Below are positions 29,570-38,127 of a DNA stretch of 64,000 nucleotides, piece after piece. The notes under the pieces are model-generated. The model searched no databases, had not been told where the DNA came from, and worked only from the letters and a program-made list of their open reading frames with translations. Source of the stretch: Acidobacteriota bacterium (GTDB lineage: Bacteria; Acidobacteriota; Blastocatellia; Pyrinomonadales; Pyrinomonadaceae); contig JAFDVJ010000011.1 of NCBI GenBank assembly GCA_018269075.1, positions 110,584 through 174,583 on the forward strand. The letters are read 5' to 3'. The position numbers were made by a program, and so were the translations under genes. Positions within the stretch are counted from its first letter, which is position 1; every line of letters starts with the position of its first letter.

Positions 29570-29597
29570 GCGGACGTTGATGCGCATCAACGTCCGC
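29570..29597 (-). terminator. Perfect palindrome with T-run, minus-strand intrinsic terminator
   Basis: GCGGACGTTGAT and its exact reverse complement enclose a GCGC loop (28 bp in all). Read on the minus strand, the hairpin is followed by TTTTTTCG. It lies downstream of the lipoprotein gene that ends the long minus-strand run and upstream of the LamG gene, so it probably insulates the two. Confidence 0.7.
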
Positions 29598-29725
29598 CGA
29601 TATTTCTTTACACCCGCGAAGTAAGTTTGCCTACGCCTTCAAGGTGTATGGTCTGGCCGTCTGAAGGCCAATGGCATTAAGATAAGGAACAAGTTCAGCA
29701 AGCTGATTGATTTAGGCGGAACAAA

Positions 29726-29820
29726 AATAGGCCGCGGATGACGCGGATTTTTCTTTGTTTTGTTTATCAAAAAAAGAAAGCCGCGTAAATCCGCCAAACC
29801 CGCGTCATCCGCGGCCTATT
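29726..29820. repeat. Intergenic inverted repeat, GCGGATGACGCGG family, copy 2
   Basis: The outer arms AATAGGCCGCGGATGACGCG (29726 on) and its reverse complement (to 29820) pair perfectly, with looser pairing inside. The core matches the hairpin at 14936-15027. The rest of the 520-bp gap 29391-29910 holds the perfect palindrome at 29570 and small TGGCC/GGCCA hairpins near 29655 but no gene. Confidence 0.75.
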
Positions 29821-29910
29821 AAACTGTTCAAGACATTCAACTTCGCGCTTAACTTAAGGCCTTTGGTCTGAAGGCGGGACTCAAATCTCCTGCCTCAAGC
29901 CTCTTAAAAT

Positions 29911-30507
29911 TTACTTCTTGCGATTGAGACTTTCGCGGGCGAGGCGGTTGGCCTGTTCGCTCGTCCGGCGGGCCTCGTCGACGATGAGCTTGAATTTTTC
30001 CTCGCGCTCCTTGAAAAGCGCGATCGTCTGGTCGCGTTTGGCGGCGTTTTTCGGATCGTAGGCGTCGCGCAGGAGAATCGCCGCCTGCCGCCGTTCCTCG
30101 AACGCGTCGATATATTTCTGGAGCGACGTGACCTTCAGATCGAGATAATCCTTGTAATCCTGGTTGATGTTTTTGTCGCGGGCGACGCGCAGCTTGTCGA
30201 TCGCCTCCTGCCCCATTCGCGTGCCGGCGTTGATCTCGTCGATCAGCTGATCGCAGAGCGTCTTGACCTTTTCCGGGTTCTTCGACTTGAGCGCCGCCTG
30301 CAGTTCTTCGAGCCGCGGCTCGTTGTCGTTGAAGCGCTGTTTGATCAGTTTGAGATAGTTGCGGTTGACCTCGTCGACCAGGTTGCCGGCGTCGGCCGTT
30401 TCGTCCGAGCTGAAGATGCCGCCGCCCGCCGCCGGGCCGTTTTTGTCCGCGCACGCCGCCGTGAACAGCGCGCAGACGAGCAGAATTTTGACGAGCCGTT
30501 TGTTCAT
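29911..30507 (-). CDS. Small helical lipoprotein of unknown function
   Basis: This 198-residue protein begins MNKRLVKILLVCALFTAACADK; Cys19 followed by Asp suggests an inner-membrane lipoprotein, although the -3 residue is Thr. The mature part is charged, helical and rich in Lys/Glu/Asp/Ala (for example LQKYIDAFEERRQAA), consistent with a coiled coil. No catalytic motif is visible. The start codon overlaps the stop of the upstream polytopic membrane protein gene (TGATG), so translation is coupled. It is the last gene of the minus-strand SpeD/DUF4178 run. I do not recognise the family. Confidence 0.8.
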   Translation of the reverse strand: MNKRLVKILLVCALFTAACADKNGPAAGGGIFSSDETADAGNLVDEVNRNYLKLIKQRFNDNEPRLEELQAALKSKNPEKVKTLCDQLIDEINAGTRMGQEAIDKLRVARDKNINQDYKDYLDLKVTSLQKYIDAFEERRQAAILLRDAYDPKNAAKRDQTIALFKEREEKFKLIVDEARRTSEQANRLARESLNRKK

Positions 30508-31559
30508 CAGTCGATCACGCGGCGGCCGGCGTTCGAGCGGCGGCGCCAGATAAATCCGTCCAGAACGTAATGCGTCAGCTGCGGCAGCGCGAGCAGCGGG
30601 ACGATCAGGACCTTGAGATTGCCCCATTCCCAGTCCGCGCCGAAAAGCCAGTTTTTCTCGTGCCAGACGCCGCGGTGCCAGAACAGCTCCTCGATGTAGG
30701 CGAGCGCCCAGAGCGTCGCCATAAAAACGAGCCAGTTGTGCGACAGCGCGCGGTAAACCCTGGACGCCGATTCGCGCCGCTGGCGCGCGTAAAAATAGAT
30801 CAGCGCGAAATACGGGACGCCGTGAATGAGCACGTTGGTGACCGTAAAGGCGTAGTCGGAATTGAAGACGACGATCCCGACGTACCAGCACAGAACGGTC
30901 GTCACGACGACGATGTCCTTGCCGGGATTCGAAAATCCTTCCGCGAAATAAAGATACACGGTCTTCGCCGCGTAGGCGATCAGCGCCGCGACGTAGAGCG
31001 GAAAAACGACGCGCTCGACCATTTCCGGCAGGTTGAAAAAGTCGCCGGGCACGAACCAGTCGAAATTGCGCGGCAGCCGCGTCATCCAGTAGGCGAGCGG
31101 GTAAACGCTCGCCAGATAAACGGCGGCCGCGTCGATCCACCACGTCACATTCGACGTTTCGCCGAGCTTTCGCCGGTAGAGCGCGACCCAGCCGTACTGC
31201 TGCCGGATGAAGTGAAAAACGGCGACCGTCGCGAGGAATTTCCAGAAAACGAGCTCGCCCTCGGAATAAAACGCGACGCCGATCGCGTAGCCGAAAACCG
31301 GGATCAAAGAATAGAGCCAGATCCGGCGCTTGAATTCCTCGGCGTCAAAATAGACGCGAAACGAGGTCGACCAGACGTGCGCGATGTCGACCAGCAAAAC
31401 GGCCGTCACCCACGTCCATTCGGGCGATTCGTCGTTCAGCACGCCCAACCGCCACCCGACCGCGAGCAACACGAACGAAGCCGCCGCGCTGCCGAGAAAG
31501 ACCGACAGATCGACCTCGCGCGAAAAAAGCCATTTCGATTGCGGCAGCGTGACGTCCAT
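30507..31559 (-). CDS. Polytopic membrane protein with conserved-looking His motifs
   Basis: This product has about 350 residues from the ATG at 31559 (a TTG five codons upstream is possible) and about eight hydrophobic helices. Intramembrane or loop histidines occur in DIAHVWSTSFRVYFD, FHFIRQQYGW, LIHGVPYF and LTHYVLDGFIWR. Such spaced His residues recall integral-membrane di-iron or haem enzymes, but I do not recognise a named family. It lies 37 bp downstream of the Tat flavin oxidoreductase and overlaps the lipoprotein gene, so the three probably act together at the envelope. Confidence 0.75.
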   Translation of the reverse strand: MDVTLPQSKWLFSREVDLSVFLGSAAASFVLLAVGWRLGVLNDESPEWTWVTAVLLVDIAHVWSTSFRVYFDAEEFKRRIWLYSLIPVFGYAIGVAFYSEGELVFWKFLATVAVFHFIRQQYGWVALYRRKLGETSNVTWWIDAAAVYLASVYPLAYWMTRLPRNFDWFVPGDFFNLPEMVERVVFPLYVAALIAYAAKTVYLYFAEGFSNPGKDIVVVTTVLCWYVGIVVFNSDYAFTVTNVLIHGVPYFALIYFYARQRRESASRVYRALSHNWLVFMATLWALAYIEELFWHRGVWHEKNWLFGADWEWGNLKVLIVPLLALPQLTHYVLDGFIWRRRSNAGRRVID

Positions 31560-31595
31560 TGCAAGTTTATTCAAACAGAATATTCAAAAAATAAT

Positions 31596-33212
31596 TTAAT
31601 TTTTCGGCTTCGTTCCCAAAATCTCGTTTGCGGCTCTCACACCATGATAAAACGCTTCCTCGAAAAGCGCGAGACCGCTCAGATCGGAATGGGCGAAATA
31701 AATGTCGCGAAACGGCTTCTGCGCCTCGTCGCGGGCGCCCGACCAAAGGAATCCGGGGCGCGGGCTGATCATCGCGTGGCCCCAGCGCATCACATCGATC
31801 CGTTCGGTGAGCTCGCGCAGGTTCGGGTGTGCGCGCGTCAGGTCGGTCAGGATGATGTCGCAGAGCTCGCGGTGGCCGAGCCCGAAAAGTTTGGCGCGGC
31901 CGTCCTGTTCGGCGCACATCGGATAGTAATAGGTGAAAACGGCCGGCCCGTAATCCATTCCCTTCTGGTGCGTCGCGTTGACGTAGCCCAAACCGGGGCT
32001 TTCGTAGATGACGTTGTCCCACGAGAGCGGGTAATCCTTCGTAAAACGGTTTTTCGGCCGGTCTTTGAGAAAGATGTTCGCGACGAACCACGCGTTATGC
32101 TCGAATTCCTTAACAAAAGCGGGCGGCGACTGGCGAAAATCGCGGATCAGGTATTTCGCCGTGAAAAGCGGCGCGGCATAGATCGCTTTTTCGGCGTGGA
32201 GACCGCGGAGCTCGTTTTTATCGACGTCGAGATAAACGACGTCGACGCCTTTTTCGCGCGGGACGATCTCGATCGCGAGCGTGCGCAGGCGAATTTTGTC
32301 CTTGACCTTTTCGGATAAATAGTTGACGAAATGGCCGTTGCCTTCGGGAAACGTGATGAACGGCTGCGATTCCTCGCCGGATTTGCGGACGCGCGAGCAG
32401 AAATAGAACAGCCCGGCCCACGCCGACGCGTTGTCGAGCTTGAGCCCGTAATCGTCGCGCGTCGCGTAGTCGCAGTACCAGAAAAGCCGCTCGGACTTGA
32501 AATTCTGCTGCCGCAGCCAGTCGCCAAACGAAATCTTGTCGAGCGCGAGCACCTGCGGGTCGCGCGAGCATTCGGCGACCGGCAAAGCGAACGCGCGGCG
32601 GCCTTCCGCGTCGCGCCAGTTGACCCAGCCGTCGACGAGCTTCTGAAACTCGGCGAGCTCGCGCTTGTCGTCCTCGCTCGCGCCGGGATGCAGATAGAGG
32701 CCTTCGTACCAGCGGCCCTTGTAAAAGACGCGCTCTTCGGGCTCGCGGCAGAGATACTGTTCGGGAATGACGAGCTCGCCGTTGGCGTCGCGGCCCTCGG
32801 TCAGGTTCATCTCGTCGAGCAGCCCGACGAGCGGCGCGTTTTCCCTGAACGGGACCGGCAGGTAATGCGCGCCCCACGGATACGGGACGACGCCGTCGGT
32901 GCCGCTCTGCGCGGTGCCGCCGATATTTTTTTCGAGTTCGAGCAGCGTGAAATCGCGAAAGCCGTTCTTCGCGAAGTTCCACGCCGCCGAAAGACCGGCC
33001 GCGCCGCCGCCGACGATCGCGACTTTCACGTTTTCCCAATTTGCGGCCGCCACTTCCGCGCCGCGCAGCTCGCGCAGGATATGCCCGACGTCGACGCTCG
33101 CGCCGACGATCTCGCCCGGCACGTCCGCCGCGTCCGTTTTCGACCGGCACGCCGCGAGCGCCAGCGGCAGCCCGAGAAAAGAAGCCAAAATTTCGCGTCG
33201 GGTGAATTTCAT
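31596..33212 (-). CDS. Tat-exported FAD-dependent amine-oxidase-type oxidoreductase
   Basis: This 538-residue flavoprotein has a twin-arginine signal (MKFTRREILASFLG) ending in a LALAAC lipobox with Cys22, so it is probably exported folded and lipid-anchored facing the periplasm. The FAD-binding GxGxxG is at Gly68-Gly73 in VAIVGGGAAGLSAAW, followed by the LLELEKNIGG acidic-end motif. The C-terminal FAD contact region includes GHAMISPRPGFLW. This resembles flavin amine oxidase/phytoene-desaturase-like enzymes. Because the same minus-strand run encodes an AdoMet decarboxylase and an aminopropyltransferase-like protein, a polyamine or aminopropylated product is a plausible substrate; this is inference. 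Confidence 0.82.
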   Translation of the reverse strand: MKFTRREILASFLGLPLALAACRSKTDAADVPGEIVGASVDVGHILRELRGAEVAAANWENVKVAIVGGGAAGLSAAWNFAKNGFRDFTLLELEKNIGGTAQSGTDGVVPYPWGAHYLPVPFRENAPLVGLLDEMNLTEGRDANGELVIPEQYLCREPEERVFYKGRWYEGLYLHPGASEDDKRELAEFQKLVDGWVNWRDAEGRRAFALPVAECSRDPQVLALDKISFGDWLRQQNFKSERLFWYCDYATRDDYGLKLDNASAWAGLFYFCSRVRKSGEESQPFITFPEGNGHFVNYLSEKVKDKIRLRTLAIEIVPREKGVDVVYLDVDKNELRGLHAEKAIYAAPLFTAKYLIRDFRQSPPAFVKEFEHNAWFVANIFLKDRPKNRFTKDYPLSWDNVIYESPGLGYVNATHQKGMDYGPAVFTYYYPMCAEQDGRAKLFGLGHRELCDIILTDLTRAHPNLRELTERIDVMRWGHAMISPRPGFLWSGARDEAQKPFRDIYFAHSDLSGLALFEEAFYHGVRAANEILGTKPKN

Positions 33213-33226
33213 CTATGACCGGTTTT

Positions 33227-33318
33227 CTTCGGAATAGATGAAAGATGATAGATGATAACTGATAGATTCGATTACACATCTATCATCTTTCATCTATTAT
33301 CTATCATCTATTCCGAAG
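33227..33318. repeat. Word-repeat hairpin (GATAGATGA) running into the S23 gene
   Basis: The left arm starts CTTCGGAATAGATGAAAG and repeats GATAGATGA-like words. The right arm is its reverse complement and ends CTATTCCGAAG at 33308-33318. The right arm includes the stop codon and last codons of the four-helix-bundle gene, so the symmetry crosses the coding boundary. Confidence 0.8.
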
Positions 33319-33673
33319 TCGAGTTAGTGTTCTTTGTTTTTTTCAGCGAGGAAATCAGCATCTTCTGCAGTTCTTCGCAATCGTCGATCAGGGACTTCGC
33401 CTGCTTTTCGCTTAGAAATCCGCCGTCTTTTAAGAGTCTCAGCCAAAAATTCGTTTTGAAAGCTTCCTTGTTGGCAACCGACAGTTTTTGCGAAAAATCC
33501 GACCGGTTTTCGCCCTGTCGGGCCTCTTCGATCAAAACGCCGACCGAAGTTCCCGAATCGAGAATTTTTTTAGATAAGACGAATTCGTGCTTCTCGTCGT
33601 TTAAATACTGACTGAGCTTTACGATCCGCAGGGCGAATTTATACGATTTTTCCTGTAAAATGCTATCGCTCAT
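33308..33673 (-). CDS. Four-helix-bundle protein (S23 / 23S-rRNA-intervening-sequence family)
   Basis: This 121-residue all-helical protein matches the S23/Avd-like four-helix-bundle family, with YKFALRIVKLSQYL near the start, SGTSVGVLIEEARQGEN in the middle and LKDGGFLSEKQAKSLIDDCEELQKML near the end. Family members form pentameric, basic bundles; one relative (Avd) helps diversity-generating retroelements and others are encoded inside 23S rRNA intervening sequences. No reverse transcriptase or rRNA is present here. It sits 13 bp downstream of the membrane aminopropyltransferase gene, and its stop codon lies inside the word-repeat hairpin. Base composition is more AT-rich than that of its neighbours, suggesting it arrived as part of a mobile unit. 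Confidence 0.85.
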   Translation of the reverse strand: MSDSILQEKSYKFALRIVKLSQYLNDEKHEFVLSKKILDSGTSVGVLIEEARQGENRSDFSQKLSVANKEAFKTNFWLRLLKDGGFLSEKQAKSLIDDCEELQKMLISSLKKTKNTNSTSE

Positions 33674-33686
33674 ATTTTATAAAATC

Positions 33687-35210
33687 TTACTCGAATCTCC
33701 GCCATTCGGCCTCGTAATATCTCACCAGCGCCTGATTGTCGAGCCGGTTGATCTCGATCTCTTCGCCGGCGGGCAGGCTCGTGTCGCCTGAGAATTCGAA
33801 CATCGCGGCGAGCGTTTTTTCGTTGAGAAAACGGAGCTCGACGTTTTCGGGCAGCTTTGTCGGCGCGTCGAACGGCTGTAATTTGGCGAGCGCGTAGCCC
33901 CAGATGCCGAAGCTCGGGACGGTCGTCTGGTAGGGCCGCACCGTAAAACCGGCGGCCTCGATCGTTTTGATGATGCACCAGAAGGATTTACGCGCCATCA
34001 GCGGCGAGGTCGTCTGGATCACGACGGCCGAATCGGGTTTGAGCTTTTTTTTTAGCAGGTTGTAGAACCGCGTCGTGTAAAGTTTGCCGAGCGCGAAGTT
34101 GTTCGGGTCCGGGAAATCGACGATCGCGACGTCGAACGGGGCCGCGTCGGTCTGATCGAGCCAGACGAAAGCGTCCATATTCGTCACGGAAACGCGCGGG
34201 TCGTCGAACGAATGGCGGTTCAGCTCGCCGATCGCCGGGACGGATTTCGAGATCCGCGTCATCTCCGGGTCGAGATCGATGAGCGTCACCGATTCGACCG
34301 ACGGATATTTCAAAATCTCGCGCACGGCGAGGCCGTCGCCGCCGCCGAGGACGAGAATCCGTTTCGGCGGCGCGCCGTAGGCCATCATCGGCGGATGGAC
34401 GAGCGCCTCGTGATAGCGGTATTCGTCGAACGAGTTGAACTGCAGATTGCCGTTCAGAAAAAGCGCGTAGCCGGTCTTGCCCTTCGTCACGATGATCCGC
34501 TGGTAGGGCGAGCTTTTCGCGTAGATGATGTTGTCGGTAAAAAGCGAATCCTCGGCGAGCGACGTCAGCAGATCGGCCTTGATGAACGCGACGAGCAGGA
34601 GGACGATGAGCGCGAACCCGCAGACGCGCAGGTAGACGACGCTCCGTTTGATGAGCGGTTCGAGCAGCCACGTGCCCCAGATCGCAACGGCCGCGTTGAG
34701 CATCCCGAAAACGAGCGACGTCCGCGTCAGCCCGAGACGCGGCACGAAGAAGATCGGGAAAAGCAGCGACGCGGCGAGCGCGCCGATGTAGTCGAAGGCG
34801 AGCACGCGCGAGATCAGGTCCTTGAAATCGAGCTCGTCCTTCAAAATCCGCATCAGCAGCGGAATCTCGAGCCCGACGAGCACGCCGATCCCGAAGACGA
34901 CGCCGTAGAGGACGACCGCGAAATAGCTCAGATTGGCGAACGCGAAAAACAGGAGCGGGGCCGAAAAACCGCCGAGCACGGCGACGCCGAGCTCGATCTC
35001 GATGAATTTCAGGGCGACCGATTTTTCGATGAATTTCGACAAGTAAGACCCGACGCCCATCGCGAAGAGATAGATGCCGATGATGAGCGAAAACTGCGTC
35101 ACCGAATCGCCGAGGACATACGACGAGAGCGTGCCCGCGAGCAGCTCGTAGATCAGACCGCAGGTCGCGATGATAAAGACGTTCAGGAAAAGTAACGGCG
35201 TGCGCTTCAT
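33687..35210 (-). CDS. Membrane-embedded spermidine-synthase-like protein (polyamine aminopropyltransferase)
   Basis: This 507-residue protein has about seven transmembrane helices in residues 1-230 and a spermidine-synthase-like Rossmann domain in about 240-500. The latter shows the nucleotide-binding loop LVLGGGDGLAVREILKY, the acidic VTLIDLDPEM and the substrate-side motif VAIVDFPDPNN. Soluble SpeE enzymes move an aminopropyl group from decarboxylated AdoMet to putrescine; membrane fusions of this type are widespread but poorly characterised. The presence of a SpeD-type decarboxylase at the head of the same gene run supports use of decarboxylated AdoMet. The acceptor could be a polyamine or an envelope component. 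Confidence 0.88.
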   Translation of the reverse strand: MKRTPLLFLNVFIIATCGLIYELLAGTLSSYVLGDSVTQFSLIIGIYLFAMGVGSYLSKFIEKSVALKFIEIELGVAVLGGFSAPLLFFAFANLSYFAVVLYGVVFGIGVLVGLEIPLLMRILKDELDFKDLISRVLAFDYIGALAASLLFPIFFVPRLGLTRTSLVFGMLNAAVAIWGTWLLEPLIKRSVVYLRVCGFALIVLLLVAFIKADLLTSLAEDSLFTDNIIYAKSSPYQRIIVTKGKTGYALFLNGNLQFNSFDEYRYHEALVHPPMMAYGAPPKRILVLGGGDGLAVREILKYPSVESVTLIDLDPEMTRISKSVPAIGELNRHSFDDPRVSVTNMDAFVWLDQTDAAPFDVAIVDFPDPNNFALGKLYTTRFYNLLKKKLKPDSAVVIQTTSPLMARKSFWCIIKTIEAAGFTVRPYQTTVPSFGIWGYALAKLQPFDAPTKLPENVELRFLNEKTLAAMFEFSGDTSLPAGEEIEINRLDNQALVRYYEAEWRRFE

Positions 35211-35214
35211 AACG

Positions 35215-35258
35215 ATTTCGGATTTCGGATTTCGGATTTCGGATTTGGATTTCGTTTT
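35215..35258. repeat. Tandem GATTTCG words upstream of the aminopropyltransferase gene
   Basis: About five copies of the heptamer GATTTCG (equivalently TTTCGGA) run head to tail immediately upstream of the start codon at 35210. No complementary arm is seen here. The same word builds the hairpin at 35664-35788 and a tandem tract at 41765-41792. Confidence 0.8.
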
Positions 35259-35384
35259 CGGTTGGCCGGCTTTTCAAAACGGCTTTTGAGACACAGAATT
35301 CCTTTTGTCCGTCATTCGGTTGAAATCTAAAACGGGTTCTTTTTTATTTTCGCTTGTCGGGGATTTAATAATCAAACGGCGTCG

Positions 35385-35657
35385 CTATTTTCCGCCCGAA
35401 TAGCCGCCGCCGGACGGAAAGCTGCTCGTGCTGCGCCGGCTGCTGCTGCCGCCGCCCGAATCGGAACCGCCCGAACTGTAGCCGCCGGAAGAGTTTCTGG
35501 AAGGCGTGTAGGGCACGTACTTTCCCTTTTCCATCCGCTTCGGGCCGAACGAAAAGGTCGGCAGCGGCGCTTTTTTATGAAAATAAGGCGCGACCGTCAC
35601 GATCGAATAGATCACCAGAACAAGAAAACCGACGCCGTAGTAAATTTTACTGACCAT
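35385..35657 (-). CDS. Small Gly/Ser-rich membrane protein ending in GGGYSGGK
   Basis: This 90-residue protein has one N-terminal transmembrane helix (residues about 5-27), a short basic segment (GPKRMEKGKYVPYTP) and a low-complexity Gly/Ser tail ending GGGYSGGK. It is not a recognised family. The tail matches the end of the 50-residue protein at 38128-38280 (GGGFRGGK). It lies between the DUF4178 gene and the membrane aminopropyltransferase gene in the same direction. A C-terminal Gly-Gly-Lys could be a modification or conjugation site; that is speculation. Confidence 0.7.
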   Translation of the reverse strand: MVSKIYYGVGFLVLVIYSIVTVAPYFHKKAPLPTFSFGPKRMEKGKYVPYTPSRNSSGGYSSGGSDSGGGSSSRRSTSSFPSGGGYSGGK

Positions 35658-35663
35658 AGTTCA

Positions 35664-35788
35664 ATTTCGGATTTCGGATTTCGGATTTCGGATTGGCTTT
35701 CTCGATGTAACCTGTTTGGTTAAAATCGAATCGTTCGAATCCGGACCAATCCGAAATCCGAAATCCGAAATCCGAAATCCGAAATCCC
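35664..35788. repeat. Word-repeat hairpin (GATTTCG / CGAAATC)
   Basis: The left arm at 35664-35694 repeats TTTCGGA four times; the right arm at 35746-35788 repeats the complement (TCCGAAA) about five times. A roughly 50-bp loop separates them. The right arm ends 3 bp before the stop codon of the DUF4178 gene that ends at 35791. Confidence 0.8.
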
Positions 35789-35790
35789 CC

Positions 35791-37776
35791 TCATTCTTTC
35801 CCCGATAGGACGCCCGAAAACAGCCTGTCCGGAAGCGACGGGCGCGGGCTGTTCGCGTTTTCCCAGCGGCGTCCTTCGAAATAGGCCTTGTAAAGCAAAA
35901 ACAGCAGCGGCCCGAGGACGAAGAAAAAACTCAGCAGACATTCGGACGAAATTTCCGTTTTGTTGTAGTGATAGACGCTGAATCCGATTCCGACCTGTTT
36001 TTCCCACTGCTTCCAGCGGCCTTCCGCCCGAAACTGATAATCGCCCGATTCGGTCAGCCCGCGCTCGAGCTGCTTCGTATCGAGATAGGCGGACGGCTTA
36101 TCGCTCTGATAATTAAGCTTATCGCCCTCTTTGATCTGACTCGGATCGTTTCTATTCGCCTCGGGATCGGCCGGAACCAGCGAAATGTCGAATTCCGACC
36201 AGCTTTCGTAATCGATGTCAGCCGAAACGCTGAGGCTGTAGCGAAAGTCTTTTTCGATCCGGAAAGGCGCGCTGTAAACGACGGTTTTCTCGTCCGCCGA
36301 CGTTTTGGGCGATAAATCCAGCGTCTGGTAGAAAGACGGCGGCGCCTTCACGGATTTTCCGCCGAACGCGAACGCCCCGACGGCGAACAGAACGAGCGCC
36401 GCGAGCATCACGACGAGACTCGCCCGGATCAGATCGTTGTAGCGAAAGGGCTGGTTCGGCGCGATGTAGGTCGACGGAAAAAGTCCCGTCACGTCGAAGG
36501 CTTTTTCGACCTCGTCCCGTTTGAGAAACGTGGCGAGCGACCAGTTGATCTCCTTGTCGGCCGTCTCTTTGGAAAGCATCAGCGGCGGCGCGATGTAGTC
36601 GATCGCGCGGACCTTTTCGCCCTCTTCGACGCGCCAGTAGAATTCGCCGGTCACGTGCTCGACCTTCGCCGTCGCTTCCTGATAGCACCGGAACGAACGG
36701 GTTTTGTAATTGACGAACAGATCCGTGTCCGAAAGCTCCTCGACATCGGCCGGGTTGACCGGCTCGACGAAGCTCCAGTGAAGATCGCTGCAGACGAGCC
36801 ACCGAAAACCGATCAGCGGGTTGTAAAGCAGATATTCCTGCCAGAAATATTTTTGATCGAAGGTGACGCTCCGCGTCATCGCGCCGATGATCTTGAAACG
36901 CGCGCCCTGTTCGAAACGCTCGAACGCGCCCTCTCGTTCGAGCGGCAGATCGTATTTGAACTCCTGTTCGGGCTTGAGCGCGTTGAGAAATTTGAGGCTG
37001 CCCTGCTCGACGTCGAGCAGCGAGTTGCAGTATCGGCAGGCGACGCGCTGCGTCTGATCGGGCGCGGCGAGCGCGAGCGGCGCGGCGCAGTGGGGACACT
37101 GCATCGAAGCGGTTTCGACCGTCCGTCCGGCGTCCGTTTTCGGCGCGGCGTCGGCCAGACCGAGATCGGCGAGCGTCAACTGCCAGCCGACCAGAACCCG
37201 CGGCGGGTTTTGGCTGTAATCGATCGTTCCGAACGCGTTACCGGCACCGGAAAGATCGACGTAATCGAATTTTTCGCCGGGAAGAAAAAAGAACGGGATC
37301 TCGCCTTCGGCCGTCTGCACGCTCGTCGTTCCCTTTTCGGCGATCATCATCGGCGTCGGCGAAAGGATTTCCGGGACCGTCTGGCCGAGCAGCAGATAGC
37401 GAGACGGCGGCACGGACCGGCCGGGGACGAGCGGCTGTTCGAAGGTCAGGTAAAATCTTCCCTGCGCCTCGGCGAGCCAGCCGACGCGGCCGTTCGAGAA
37501 CAGCGCGTACCATTCGTCCCAGACGCCGCCGAGCTCGTGCAGTTTGCGAAGACGGCCCGTCAGCTCGAAATCCTGCCCGTGCCAGACGCCTTTCAGACCG
37601 AGCCGCAGCGGCGAGCGCGTTTCGGCGAGCACGGCGACTTTGCCGATGTCTTCGACGCCCTGATCGGTCCGCGCGACGGCCGCCCGGCAAAACGGGCAAA
37701 CCGCGACGACCGTCGATCCCTGCTGAAATTCGATCGACGCGGCGCACGACGGACACTGGGCTTTCAAACTGCTCAT
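35791..37776 (-). CDS. DUF4178 membrane protein A with two zinc ribbons
   Basis: This 661-residue protein has an N-terminal zinc ribbon (Cys8, Cys11, Cys27, Cys30), a first DUF4178 module (about 50-180, with LGGVWDEWYALFSNG), a second ribbon (MQCPHC ... CRYC, about 226-251), a second DUF4178 module (about 275-420, with FWQEYLLYNPLIGFRWL), and two transmembrane helices near 450 and 635 enclosing a beta-rich, probably extracytoplasmic segment. The biochemical role of DUF4178 is unknown; the family is recurrently linked with DUF350 proteins and with polyamine-type genes. It is a paralogue of the protein encoded at 38374-40311, with the same architecture. It starts 87 bp after the DUF350 gene on the same strand. 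Confidence 0.87.
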   Translation of the reverse strand: MSSLKAQCPSCAASIEFQQGSTVVAVCPFCRAAVARTDQGVEDIGKVAVLAETRSPLRLGLKGVWHGQDFELTGRLRKLHELGGVWDEWYALFSNGRVGWLAEAQGRFYLTFEQPLVPGRSVPPSRYLLLGQTVPEILSPTPMMIAEKGTTSVQTAEGEIPFFFLPGEKFDYVDLSGAGNAFGTIDYSQNPPRVLVGWQLTLADLGLADAAPKTDAGRTVETASMQCPHCAAPLALAAPDQTQRVACRYCNSLLDVEQGSLKFLNALKPEQEFKYDLPLEREGAFERFEQGARFKIIGAMTRSVTFDQKYFWQEYLLYNPLIGFRWLVCSDLHWSFVEPVNPADVEELSDTDLFVNYKTRSFRCYQEATAKVEHVTGEFYWRVEEGEKVRAIDYIAPPLMLSKETADKEINWSLATFLKRDEVEKAFDVTGLFPSTYIAPNQPFRYNDLIRASLVVMLAALVLFAVGAFAFGGKSVKAPPSFYQTLDLSPKTSADEKTVVYSAPFRIEKDFRYSLSVSADIDYESWSEFDISLVPADPEANRNDPSQIKEGDKLNYQSDKPSAYLDTKQLERGLTESGDYQFRAEGRWKQWEKQVGIGFSVYHYNKTEISSECLLSFFFVLGPLLFLLYKAYFEGRRWENANSPRPSLPDRLFSGVLSGKE

Positions 37777-37863
37777 CTTTTTTTCGGTGTCGAAAGTGAG
37801 ACGGCGAAGTTACCGCAAAAATGGCGGAACCATTCGATTACATCGGGCGCAAAGCCTTTGAAA

Positions 37864-38127
37864 TCAATTTCCCTGAATCGCCGACGAGATGATCAGCGCG
37901 ACGCCGATGATGATCGCGCCGATGATGACCGCGAGCGCGATGTTCTGGTCTTCCTCGATCTCCTTTTTGACCGAAAACGGCGAGACCTTGACGATGATGA
38001 TAAACGCGATCGCGAACACGACGAGCCCGATCGCAACGAAAATCACGGTCGTCAGCAGAACCGGCAGAAGCTCGTCGAGTTTGACGATCAGGGCAAAAGG
38101 CATCAAATTAGTCAACAAATTCAGCAT
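37864..38127 (-). CDS. DUF350 small membrane protein
   Basis: This 87-residue protein has two hydrophobic helices (about 12-40 and 62-85) separated by a short charged segment with EEDQNIA, the acidic signature of DUF350 (E. coli YjfL belongs to this family). Its ATG directly follows the stop codon of the 50-residue upstream gene (TAAATG), so translation is coupled. DUF350 proteins have been found in gene neighbourhoods with DUF4178, PspA-like and glutathionylspermidine-synthase-like proteins; a molecular function is not established. Confidence 0.85.
   Translation of the reverse strand: MLNLLTNLMPFALIVKLDELLPVLLTTVIFVAIGLVVFAIAFIIIVKVSPFSVKKEIEEDQNIALAVIIGAIIIGVALIISSAIQGN

Noticed and set aside
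30570-32318. 582-codon plus-strand frame opposite the polyamine-type cluster
   Set aside because: Overlaps three well-supported minus-strand genes and has no recognisable domain.
33308-33673. Diversity-generating retroelement
   Set aside because: The S23/Avd-like protein is present, but no reverse transcriptase or template/variable repeat pair was found.
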